A DNA stretch of 64,000 bases, taken from Paenibacillus senegalensis JC66. GTDB lineage: Bacteria; Bacillota; Bacilli; Paenibacillales; NBRC-103111. The notes beneath the pieces were generated by a model. It searched no databases and was not told the DNA's origin. It saw only the letters and a list, made by a program, of their open reading frames with translations. The stretch is from positions 235,312 to 299,311 of the forward strand of contig NZ_HE610959.1 in the NCBI RefSeq assembly GCF_000285515.1, given 5' to 3'. Both the position numbers and the translations under genes were made by a program. Of this stretch, positions 34,935-42,730 are shown one piece after another. Each line of letters opens with the position of its first letter. Position 1 is the stretch's first letter.

Positions 34935-36033
34935 GAGCTTCCCCTCCCGTCCGCTCTACAAGCGGCAGAAACCACTTCATCAGTTCATCGTTGTAGGATG
35001 ATTCTGCGGCAAGTGCTTGGACATGATTCACTGACTTCCAATTCGGTATGTAAGGGAGATAAGCTGCCGGAGTAAAGCCATATTCTTTAATAGGATTAAG
35101 CACATGGCCGGTATATTTGTTCAAGATAAAGTGAATTTTGGGACGCGCCCCCTCGCTCCCTGCCAAAGCGGCTTGTTGAAAGCGAAGCAAAGCCGCTTTT
35201 GTCTTATCCAGCAATTGAAAATCATCATGGATCAGCCATAAAATGTGGTGACTCCAGGCAAGACTAGTCATAATACGCTGATGAAAACAGGACGAGCAGT
35301 CGATAATTATATAGTCATAGTTCAGATGGGTAATTCCCTCCAGCAGGAAAAGCGTATCCTCGTCAGTCATTTCCTCCATTTCCAGTGGATTGCCGCATGG
35401 CTCTATATATTCCAATTTCGTCGCAGGCTCTATCATTTTTAACCAGGCCAGCTTGGTAGGCAGAGAATCGGCTTTCGATTTGACATAATACAGCATTTTT
35501 TCAAAAGGACGTTGACCGGAGGCCGAAAATAATTGGCCGCAGCTGAATGTCTCCATATTGAGATAAAAAACCTTGTTTCCTTTCTGCGAAAGGCTTCTAG
35601 CCAAATTGATGGCAAGGGTCGTTTTTCCGCTGCCTCCGCCAGCAGAAAAGATCGCGATCACCTGAGCTTGACCAGGATTGGTTCCATAAACACGCTTCGG
35701 GCTGTCCAGATCCATAACCAGTGCGGCCAATCTATCAAACAATTGATTTAAGGGCTGATAGCGATATAAGTAAAGATCCTCATGCTCCGTCTCCTTTCTC
35801 TCCTGGTCTATTAAATAAACGACTTTACAAGCCGCCGACCCTTCAATATCCTGCAGCAATCGAGGATCTGCCAGCAGGATGTCTATCGCTTCATCACAAG
35901 CCATAACTGACGGCCAGTGACTGAATGCCTTCAGGATGAACTGTTGTCCAGCCTGGGAAGTACGGGCAAAACTCATCAGCCTGTGCAGGTAAGCTTCATT
36001 TTGATCCAATATGCCCACCGTTCGTTTGATCAT
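34927..36033 (-). CDS. ParA/MinD-like pilus localisation ATPase, TadZ/CpaE-type
   Basis: 368 aa from the ATG at 36033 with AGGAGGG upstream. An N-terminal receiver-like region (residues 1-110) precedes a ParA/MinD P-loop domain: FSAGGGSGKTTLAINLA near residue 135, then YDYIIIDCSSCF. The deviant-Walker lysine after the first glycine is absent. TadZ proteins place the pilus machine in the cell. It is the first large gene of the tad operon. Confidence 0.87.
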   Translation of the reverse strand: MIKRTVGILDQNEAYLHRLMSFARTSQAGQQFILKAFSHWPSVMACDEAIDILLADPRLLQDIEGSAACKVVYLIDQERKETEHEDLYLYRYQPLNQLFDRLAALVMDLDSPKRVYGTNPGQAQVIAIFSAGGGSGKTTLAINLARSLSQKGNKVFYLNMETFSCGQLFSASGQRPFEKMLYYVKSKADSLPTKLAWLKMIEPATKLEYIEPCGNPLEMEEMTDEDTLFLLEGITHLNYDYIIIDCSSCFHQRIMTSLAWSHHILWLIHDDFQLLDKTKAALLRFQQAALAGSEGARPKIHFILNKYTGHVLNPIKEYGFTPAAYLPYIPNWKSVNHVQALAAESSYNDELMKWFLPLVERTGGEALG

Positions 36034-36046
36034 GGGAAAGACCCTC

Positions 36047-36139
36047 CTATATAACTCCGAGCAACAGTAATACACCGTATAGCAGTAATACCGCACCAAC
36101 AAAAGCTACTCCATAGGCTAGAATCATGCGGGTGTTCAT
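36047..36139 (-). CDS. 30-residue hydrophobic peptide upstream of tadZ
   Basis: A small frame, ATG at 36139 to TAG at 36047, encodes a 30-residue peptide that is almost one membrane helix (hydrophobic from AYGVAFVGAVLLLYG onward). A purine-rich site (GAGGAAGGGAGGA) lies directly upstream. It ends 13 bp before the tadZ start, in the same direction. It could be a small membrane subunit or a translated leader. I cannot prove expression. Confidence 0.45.
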   Translation of the reverse strand: MNTRMILAYGVAFVGAVLLLYGVLLLLGVI

Positions 36140-36170
36140 TCCTCCCTTCCTCAAGTTATGAAAAACAAAA

Positions 36171-36224
36171 AAGCACCGCGAAGCTAATCCATTGCCGATT
36201 AGTTCGCGGTGCTTCCGCATTTAT
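36171..36224 (-). terminator. Terminator between the kinase gene and the tad operon
   Basis: On the minus strand the arms AAGCACCGCGAACTAATC and its complement form a stem of about 18 bp with one bulge, ending in TTTTTTG. It separates the kinase transcript from the tad operon, so the operon needs its own promoter in 36140-36170 or depends on read-through. Confidence 0.85.
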
Positions 36225-36271
36225 ATTTACTTTCAAAAAGATTATACCATATGTTCCCAATTTTTCAATAT

Positions 36272-37945
36272 TTATCTATTTAATTTTCTTTTAAACCATG
36301 TGCTTATTCTTCCTGCTGCCTGCCCTCTATTAACAAGGGCTGGATCAAGCTTGTGCAAGAAAGGGGCCATCGCTTCGGTTAGGTTGGTCAATAATTCGTC
36401 ATCATCCTGCAAAAGCCGGCCTTCCCATTGCTTATCTAAAATCTGCATCAGCGGAAAATGAGGCATCCGCAGAATTGGGTATTGCGGATATGAGTTCAGC
36501 CAGTCATCCACAAAGCGAAAGGGAAGGTACGGATTAGCTCCCCAATGAATGACTACTCCTTCGGATTGCAGCTGCCTAAGTATTTTCATATTTTCCTTCG
36601 CTTGCCGCCCGCTCCATTTTACTGGATGAGGACTGCCAATAACAAGAAGACAGTCAGCTGCATAACAAAGCTCCCGGACATCTGGATCCCGCCAATGCGA
36701 CGCTACATCCAGAAATAAAAGCGCATGATCCAACTCGTAGAACAAACGGAAATAGTGCTCCTTTGTCCACCTTTCACCAGTGCCATACTTTTGCAAGTGT
36801 GAAGGGGGTAAGGGCAGCCACTCCGTATTTCCGCTTTTCCAAGCTGACGGGGGCAGCATTTTGCTGCGGGAGAAGCGAGCGGTATAGTAGCGATAGTTCC
36901 TCGGCTTATTTTTATCCCCATATAACAGCGATTCCAGCTCGGGTTCCACTATTACATGCTCGATCACAGCGTTCGAGAAGCCGCTATAGTGAGCGACCCT
37001 TGCAGCGCTAACCGCCACCGTAGTCGCTCCTGCGCCTGAATAGAGACCGCCCACGATCACGAGCTTGCGGTTGCTGCTCGATAACCGCTTCGCCAGGTTA
37101 GTGCGAGCATTCTCCTTGGTCGACCTGGAACCGGTCAATGTTCTTTCTATCTCCTGCAGCTTCTTCTTTACTTCTTCGGCTGTCTGAATGCGATCCGCTG
37201 GCTGTTCCTTGAGGAGCAGATGAATCAAATCTACAAGCGCCGGCGGCAATTGCTCATTCCAGCGTGCAAGATTCTCTCCTGTGTCCATATAGTGACGGCC
37301 TTCACTGAGCAGATAATACATCATAGCTCCCAGGGTGTACAGGTCCGTCCGTTCGTCCGTCTGGCGATTTAAGAACTGTTCCGGCGCAGCAAAGCCGATG
37401 GTGCCCAGTTGAACGGTGTCTGTCCCCCTATCCTGGCGAAAATTTCGAGCAATCCCGAAGTCGATCAAGCGGATGTTGTCCTGTTCATCGAGCATAACGT
37501 TGCTAGGCTTCAAGTCCCGATAAATAATAGGGTTAGGCTGATATTGATGCAAATAGGAAAATAAATCGCAGAGCTGCTTCGCGTAACGGATGACTGCCAG
37601 GCAAGGAACTTGCTTATTATGCTCGAAACGCTGCTGAAGCGTCTGGCCCGCTATAAACTCCATGACCAGATAGCTAATCCCCTGCTCGTTCGGTGGAATA
37701 AAATCAATAATTAATGGCAAATGCGGGTGGGTTAATCTGCTGAGAAATTCAGCTTCTTCCGTAAAGGCCTGCCGACTCTGCCTATGCCCCCGGGCGGCCT
37801 TAACGGCCCAATGCTTGCCCGGCAGCTTCAGGTCCTGCGCTTGATACACGACACTCATTCCCCCGTATCCGGCTATGCTCAGTATCCTGTAACGTCCAGC
37901 CAGCACTTCTCCGATCTTTAATGGTAAAAAGCGGTTGCTCGGCAC
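36272..37945 (-). CDS. Ser/Thr protein kinase fused to a degenerate ParA-like domain
   Basis: 557 aa from a GTG at 37945, chosen because AAAGGAGG lies seven bases upstream. The N-terminal Hanks kinase (about 15-270) has GYGGMSVVYQA (glycine loop), WAVKAA (ATP lysine), YRDLKPSNVML (catalytic loop), LIDFGIAR (DFG) and GFAAPEQ. From residue 300 a second domain begins with VGGLYSGAGATTVAVSAA, a P-loop shape in which the essential lysine of GKTT is alanine, so it should not hydrolyse ATP. It resembles TadZ-like proteins. There is no transmembrane helix, unlike PrkC-type kinases. Confidence 0.88.
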   Translation of the reverse strand: MPSNRFLPLKIGEVLAGRYRILSIAGYGGMSVVYQAQDLKLPGKHWAVKAARGHRQSRQAFTEEAEFLSRLTHPHLPLIIDFIPPNEQGISYLVMEFIAGQTLQQRFEHNKQVPCLAVIRYAKQLCDLFSYLHQYQPNPIIYRDLKPSNVMLDEQDNIRLIDFGIARNFRQDRGTDTVQLGTIGFAAPEQFLNRQTDERTDLYTLGAMMYYLLSEGRHYMDTGENLARWNEQLPPALVDLIHLLLKEQPADRIQTAEEVKKKLQEIERTLTGSRSTKENARTNLAKRLSSSNRKLVIVGGLYSGAGATTVAVSAARVAHYSGFSNAVIEHVIVEPELESLLYGDKNKPRNYRYYTARFSRSKMLPPSAWKSGNTEWLPLPPSHLQKYGTGERWTKEHYFRLFYELDHALLFLDVASHWRDPDVRELCYAADCLLVIGSPHPVKWSGRQAKENMKILRQLQSEGVVIHWGANPYLPFRFVDDWLNSYPQYPILRMPHFPLMQILDKQWEGRLLQDDDELLTNLTEAMAPFLHKLDPALVNRGQAAGRISTWFKRKLNR

Positions 37946-38064
37946 AGCCCCTCCTCCTTTCACTTTAATGTCCGAATTCATATCCACCGCCAGGCGGATC
38001 AATCAGCAAATATAAAATTACAAATTACGCCGTTCATACGACTAAATGCGCGTTATGCAAAAAT

Positions 38065-38108
38065 AAAAAACACCATCTAAACCAGCATCACAGCTGGCTC
38101 AGACGGTG
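38065..38108 (-). terminator. Terminator after the VOC-family gene
   Basis: On the minus strand CACCGTCTGAGCCAGC pairs with GCTGGTTTAGATGGTG with a few mismatches, followed by TTTTTTATTTTT. Confidence 0.75.
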
Positions 38109-38238
38109 CTTCCGCCCATTTCCTGCTTATATACATATAGCAATGATTACTTACAATTAATGGTTGTAATACTCTAGACTATACCTTGACCAGAGGTGTT
38201 CTGTCAACACCCGGATACTATCAATTTTCACTGAACGT

Positions 38239-38628
38239 TCAACGAGTGGATTCGAAAAACTCTATCCATTCCCCATCAGGGCCATGAAAGAAGAAGTAGC
38301 GGGAACCATTGGGCAGCGTCACCAATTCCTCGTCAATCATTTTCACATCCAAGCCCTTGATTCTTTCCAGCTCTGCTTCAATATCCGTCACGGTAAAAGC
38401 CAGATGATGAACCTTGCCTTCCACAGGCAAACTGCTGTTATAACCTTCGATCAGCTCCACTTCCGTTTCGCCAGCTTCATCAAAACCTAGAAAAGCAAGC
38501 TTAATCACACCATTAGTATGACCGAGAGTGTCCTTCAACTTCAGTCCGATAACCTTTACATAAAAATCTATCGATTTCTGAAGATCAGCTACCATAATGC
38601 CGACATGCTCAATTTTTTTCAATGCCAT
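38239..38628 (-). CDS. VOC superfamily (glyoxalase-like) protein
   Basis: 129 aa, two beta-alpha-beta-beta-beta modules. Metal-ligand positions appear as KIEHVGIMV (His8), ETEVELIE, KVHHLAFTV and GEWIEFFE, the layout of methylmalonyl-CoA epimerase and glyoxalase I relatives. The substrate is not determined. It lies 42 bp downstream of the ABC ATPase gene and may be co-transcribed. Confidence 0.9.
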   Translation of the reverse strand: MALKKIEHVGIMVADLQKSIDFYVKVIGLKLKDTLGHTNGVIKLAFLGFDEAGETEVELIEGYNSSLPVEGKVHHLAFTVTDIEAELERIKGLDVKMIDEELVTLPNGSRYFFFHGPDGEWIEFFESTR

Positions 38629-38670
38629 GAATGCTCAGCGCTCCTTTACCTTGTCTTGTTCCAATTGTCA

Positions 38671-39444
38671 TCAAGCTTGGCTCAATACTTTGATCCAAGG
38701 TCTGTCCTGGTCCCATTCCAGCATTACAGGAACCTGGAAGGTTTTCTGCATATTGTCCGCAGTCAGAACATCTTGTTTAGGACCTGCAGCTACTATCTTC
38801 CCTTCATGAATGAGTGCGATATGGGTAAAAATCGGCATAATTTCTTCCACATGATGGGTTACATAAACAAAGGAAACTCCGGATTCACTCAAACCGTCAA
38901 TCGTTTCCAAGAGCTTTTCTCTTTCATACAGATCCAGACCTGAACAAGGCTCGTCCATGACCAAAAGCACCGGATCGCTCATTAGAGCCCGGGCGAGCAG
39001 GATCTTCTTGCGCTCCCCCTGAGAAAGTGTTCCTAGCGGCTGATCGCGGACCTCGCTCAAGCCTACGCGATCCAGCATCTCGTGAGCCTTCTCAACGGCC
39101 TCCAAAGGGATTTGCTCGTAAAAACGAAGATAACCGTATTCCCCCGTAGCCACGCATTCCCAGACGGGATCGGCAGGCGTCAGCTTTTCAAATAAAGACT
39201 GGCTGATGTAGCCAATTCGTTTGCGGACCTCTCGAAGGTTGCAGCGGCCATAACGATAGCCCAGAACGTCCACCGTACCTGAGCTTGGAAATTGATAGCC
39301 GTTAATCATTTCCAGAATGGTTGTTTTGCCCGAGCCATTCTTCCCTAGAATAACCCAGTGCTCCCCTTGCTTCATGGAGAAATTGACCCGGTCTAGAATT
39401 TGTCTTTGTTCTCTGCGAAAACTTACCTCTGTAAGTTCAATCAT
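38671..39444 (-). CDS. Stand-alone ABC transporter ATPase, YlmA-like
   Basis: 257 aa single ABC domain. Walker A GKNGSGKTT (residues 35-43), signature LSQGERKKI, Walker B VLLVMDEPCSG, and the switch histidine in VTHHVEE. No permease is adjacent. The closest type I recognise is B. subtilis YlmA. The product may partner a distant permease or act on its own. Confidence 0.88.
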   Translation of the reverse strand: MIELTEVSFRREQRQILDRVNFSMKQGEHWVILGKNGSGKTTILEMINGYQFPSSGTVDVLGYRYGRCNLREVRKRIGYISQSLFEKLTPADPVWECVATGEYGYLRFYEQIPLEAVEKAHEMLDRVGLSEVRDQPLGTLSQGERKKILLARALMSDPVLLVMDEPCSGLDLYEREKLLETIDGLSESGVSFVYVTHHVEEIMPIFTHIALIHEGKIVAAGPKQDVLTADNMQKTFQVPVMLEWDQDRPWIKVLSQA

Positions 39445-39507
39445 CCGTAATCACCAACTTATCTGCTTTTGTCAACTCCTGCGATGCTCTCTTGTTTAAC
39501 ATATAAA

Positions 39508-39530
39508 GAGAGCCTCCAGACGGAGGTTCG
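39508..39530 (-). terminator. Weak terminator after the endonuclease IV gene
   Basis: On the minus strand CCTCCGTCTGGAGG forms a five-bp stem, followed by CTCTCTTT. The T-tract is imperfect. Confidence 0.45.
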
Positions 39531-39598
39531 TTATCTTTATCTATTGTAGCTTGTAAGTTGGCGCCTGACCAGTTATTCTGGCAATTTCCTCTGCAGTT

Positions 39599-40444
39599 TT
39601 ACAGCGGTTCGCGGTTTTCTTGCAAGTATTGCTGTATCGCTTGTATCTCAGCGCGGTGAGTCCGGTCCGCTCCCGTTTCGGTTTCAAGAATAAAGGGTAG
39701 ATCAGCTAGCAGCGGCGAGGTCATGAGCTCCAGCAGATTCGCCTTGCCGATCCTGCCTTTGCCAAACGGCGCATGGCGGTCTTTTCTTTCTCCGGCCCCG
39801 TACACGGAGTCATTAAAGTGAATAGCGTGCAGATGAGTAAAGTAGCCAAGCTCCTGCCCTTTTTGCTCGAGCGAGCCCCAATCCCCTTTCCAGAGACCGC
39901 TGGCAAAAGCATGACAGGTATCGAGGCAAAAGCCGATTTTTTCCGGACGTTCAGCCAGCTTGCGAATTTGCACAAGCTCTTCGAAGGTAGTCCCCATCAT
40001 CGTCCCCTCACCCGCCTGATTTTCGATTAACAGCTTGGCTTCTCCTTGCCAATCCTCCAGCACGAAGTTCAATGTATCCAGAATGATGCGATACCCTTTT
40101 ATCAAATCCTCTTCCTTTGATTTGCCAAAATGAACAACGACTCCGATGGAACCGCAATGTTCAGCAATGTGCAGATCATTCTTTAAGGAGGCGACCACCG
40201 CTTGCTGGAGCGCGGGGTCCGCAGCAGCCAAATTGCTTGGATAAGGGCTATGAGCTATGGAGATCAATTGCTGCTCCTTACAATATTGCGCGCATTGCTC
40301 CGCATCCCGCGGGTCAAAGGCTTTAATGGAAAGCCCGCGGGGATTCTTCGGGAAATACTGGAATGAACGGCCGCCAATCGCCGCCGCTGTTTTGGCTGCT
40401 TCCCTATATCCTTTGCGTATGCTGACATGACTACCCAGACGCAT
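39599..40444 (-). CDS. nfo: Endonuclease IV (AP endonuclease)
   Basis: 281 aa, slightly short for the family. TIM-barrel metal ligands are visible: LGSHVSIRKG at the start, AHSPYPSNLA, the LLIENQAGEG strand with its Glu, CLDTCHAFASG, the HLHAIHFND strand and DRHAPFGKG, ending in FILETE. This is the three-zinc site of Nfo, which cuts at abasic sites in base-excision repair. It lies next to an Fpg-type glycosylase, which creates those sites, and to mrfAB. Confidence 0.92.
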   Translation of the reverse strand: MRLGSHVSIRKGYREAAKTAAAIGGRSFQYFPKNPRGLSIKAFDPRDAEQCAQYCKEQQLISIAHSPYPSNLAAADPALQQAVVASLKNDLHIAEHCGSIGVVVHFGKSKEEDLIKGYRIILDTLNFVLEDWQGEAKLLIENQAGEGTMMGTTFEELVQIRKLAERPEKIGFCLDTCHAFASGLWKGDWGSLEQKGQELGYFTHLHAIHFNDSVYGAGERKDRHAPFGKGRIGKANLLELMTSPLLADLPFILETETGADRTHRAEIQAIQQYLQENREPL

Positions 40445-40488
40445 AATTAATAGCTCCTTTTTGCGAATTCATCTGCGATTAACTTTGT

Positions 40489-41310
40489 TTAGTGCTGACA
40501 CTGGGCGCAGTAAAACACTTTGCGGCTTGACAGCTCCGCTTGAATAATGGCGCCCCCGCAGCGCACACATGGCTCCCCTCCCCGGTCATAGACGAGGCAG
40601 TGGTCATTATAACCGCCAGTCAGATGGTCCCCTGCAAATAAAGGCTGCTCCATGTAGCCTCCTTGGCGAATAGCTTCCATTAAGACAGCACGCATAGCGC
40701 TATATAAGCGGCCGCTGTCACCAGCAGGCTGCAGGCTGAGGCTGGCCAGCGGTCTTGTCGGCAAAATGGCAGCCTCAAAGCAAATTTCATCGGCATAGCA
40801 GTTGCCAATACCGGAAAGCTTTTGCTGATTAACCAGAGTCGTTTTCAAAGTCCCCCTTGTCCCTGACAAAAGCTGCTCGAACCGCTCCAAGGTGAAATCG
40901 GGCGCCAAGGGCTCTGGTCCCAGCTTAGCCAGCACAGCCAGATATTGCCGTTCATCCAGCAGATGCAGGTACCCTAGCCTGAGTCCGATAAAATAAAGAG
41001 TTTGGCCTCCTGATAAGTCCAGCTCTACTTGAGTGTTCCGGTCAGGCCGATCCTCTTCACTGCCAAGAAACATTAATCCCCCGAGCATTAGATGAAGAAG
41101 CAGAGCCTGCCCTGTTTCCAGGCGGAACAACAAATATTTAGCTCTCCGGTCGATTGCGGCAATGCGAACACCAAGAATGCCTTGTGCAAACTGTCCGGCG
41201 GGAAGATTAACCGACTTTTCACGATGAATTCTAACCGCTCGGATCGTTTGGCCCACCAAGCGGGGGGTTAACAATTGTCTGTACGTTTCCATTTCCGGCA
41301 ATTCCGGCAT
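40489..41310 (-). CDS. Fpg/Nei family DNA glycosylase
   Basis: 273 aa from the ATG at 41310 with TGGAGG upstream. The mature N-terminus PELPEMETY supplies catalytic Pro2 and Glu3. The H2TH region includes KLSGIGNCYADEICFEA, and the C-terminal zinc finger has four cysteines (CVRCGG and YCAQCQH). It excises oxidised bases such as 8-oxoguanine. I prefer MutM-like, but an Nei assignment is not excluded; the chromosomal mutM next to polA would be a separate copy. Confidence 0.9.
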   Translation of the reverse strand: MPELPEMETYRQLLTPRLVGQTIRAVRIHREKSVNLPAGQFAQGILGVRIAAIDRRAKYLLFRLETGQALLLHLMLGGLMFLGSEEDRPDRNTQVELDLSGGQTLYFIGLRLGYLHLLDERQYLAVLAKLGPEPLAPDFTLERFEQLLSGTRGTLKTTLVNQQKLSGIGNCYADEICFEAAILPTRPLASLSLQPAGDSGRLYSAMRAVLMEAIRQGGYMEQPLFAGDHLTGGYNDHCLVYDRGGEPCVRCGGAIIQAELSSRKVFYCAQCQH

Positions 41311-41452
41311 GTTACTTCCTCCAGTCTGACCCTTTATCTCTCTAATACAGGTATGTCCTGCTGCAGGCAAAAATAAACCGACTGAGCACAAAGGGCTCGC
41401 CGGCTGACGCAATTTGGCATATTCGGTTGTGAAAAAGCTGCTCGCTGTCTCC

Positions 41453-42730
41453 TTATATTAAACCGCTGCTATTGGATCGCCATTCCTGCATAGCCCTGCG
41501 AATTTCCTTCTCTCTCAATCTTTCCATTCGCTTACGCAAGTCCTGGGAGACTACAGAGCGCCTGGGAGCTCGAAGCAGGGAAGCTCTTTCGCCAGCTTTC
41601 CCAATCGCTTTCTCGGCATAATAAAGCGCGGTTCCGAAGTCTTTATGCTTATGCTCGTAATACTTGGACAGCTCCACACAAGCTTCAATGTAGTCGGCAG
41701 AAAGCTTCATGCCAGTTTCCGCGTCAACAGTCTCCTTCCAAAGCTGAACCGCTTCATGAAGGCGCCCCTTCTTTTTAAGAACAAGAGATAGCTGAAAGCG
41801 CACGCTTCCCCCGGATGTGGAAGGCAGCCGAAGAATCTGTTCATAGGCTTGAGATGCCAGGTGAGCAAGCTGATGCTGGTCCAGCCATACCCCAAGCCGG
41901 AAGAGCTCGCTTGCTTCCATGTGCGATAGATCCAGCGACCCGCACAGCGCCCGGGCAAAATGGATAGCCAGGCCGACTAATGATAATATATCCTGTTCGT
42001 TATGCTTAAAGACTCCTTGCAAAATGGCCGGATTTTGTTCCGCTAAATACTGAAAATATAAGGTCGGAGCCAAGGAGCCCGGCACATCATCATGACGGAT
42101 AAAACCTAGGCGGCTCTCCTCCACTTTGCTTAACCGGCAGGAGGGCAGTGTGGTTCGCCATAAGCTTCTAGACGGATACAAAAAATCCAGTTCACTAAAC
42201 CGATCATTCTCGAGCGGTACGCGATTTAAAATCATTCTGTTTTTGAGGATCGGCCAGTCAAATGTTCTTCCATTGTAAGTGGCGAGACAGTCAAAGTTTG
42301 GCAGCAAACCGGTTAAATAGGTTAACATGGCCACTTCTTCTCCCGGGTTGCGGATCAGCATCTGCTCCACTACGAACTGATTCTCGTTATAATATCCGAG
42401 CCCCACCATGAAAGGGACGTTGCCAGCGCCTACACCTAATCCTGTCGTTTCCGTATCCAGAAAAAGAATTTGTCTCGGGTCCTTTATCGAAGCGCGCAAT
42501 AGCGGTTGAAGATAGGTGCATGTATCACACAACTCTTGCAGCTGATAACGACCATGTATATAGGAAAGCGGATAGCTTTGCCGGCGCAAAATAAAGCTGC
42601 CTTGGCGTCCTTCTTGCAGACGGGCGCCAAGGCTATCCCAGCCCGGTTCGGATCGGGTCTCTGATTTGGCGGAGGGGCGGTCTGCTGCCGATTTCGTCAA
42701 ACGATTTAATCTATCTCTAAGCAGACTCAT
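41453..42730 (-). CDS. mrfB: MrfB-like 3'-5' exonuclease (YprB)
   Basis: 425 aa. An RNase H-like exonuclease domain occupies the middle: LFLDTETTGLG (metal Asp and Glu) near residue 93, LATYNGRTFDWP, and later NEQDILSLVGLA. TPR-like repeats fill the C-terminal part. In B. subtilis, MrfA helicase and MrfB exonuclease repair mitomycin C adducts independently of UvrABC. The ATG overlaps the mrfA stop (ATGA), as expected for that operon. Confidence 0.92.
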   Translation of the reverse strand: MSLLRDRLNRLTKSAADRPSAKSETRSEPGWDSLGARLQEGRQGSFILRRQSYPLSYIHGRYQLQELCDTCTYLQPLLRASIKDPRQILFLDTETTGLGVGAGNVPFMVGLGYYNENQFVVEQMLIRNPGEEVAMLTYLTGLLPNFDCLATYNGRTFDWPILKNRMILNRVPLENDRFSELDFLYPSRSLWRTTLPSCRLSKVEESRLGFIRHDDVPGSLAPTLYFQYLAEQNPAILQGVFKHNEQDILSLVGLAIHFARALCGSLDLSHMEASELFRLGVWLDQHQLAHLASQAYEQILRLPSTSGGSVRFQLSLVLKKKGRLHEAVQLWKETVDAETGMKLSADYIEACVELSKYYEHKHKDFGTALYYAEKAIGKAGERASLLRAPRRSVVSQDLRKRMERLREKEIRRAMQEWRSNSSGLI

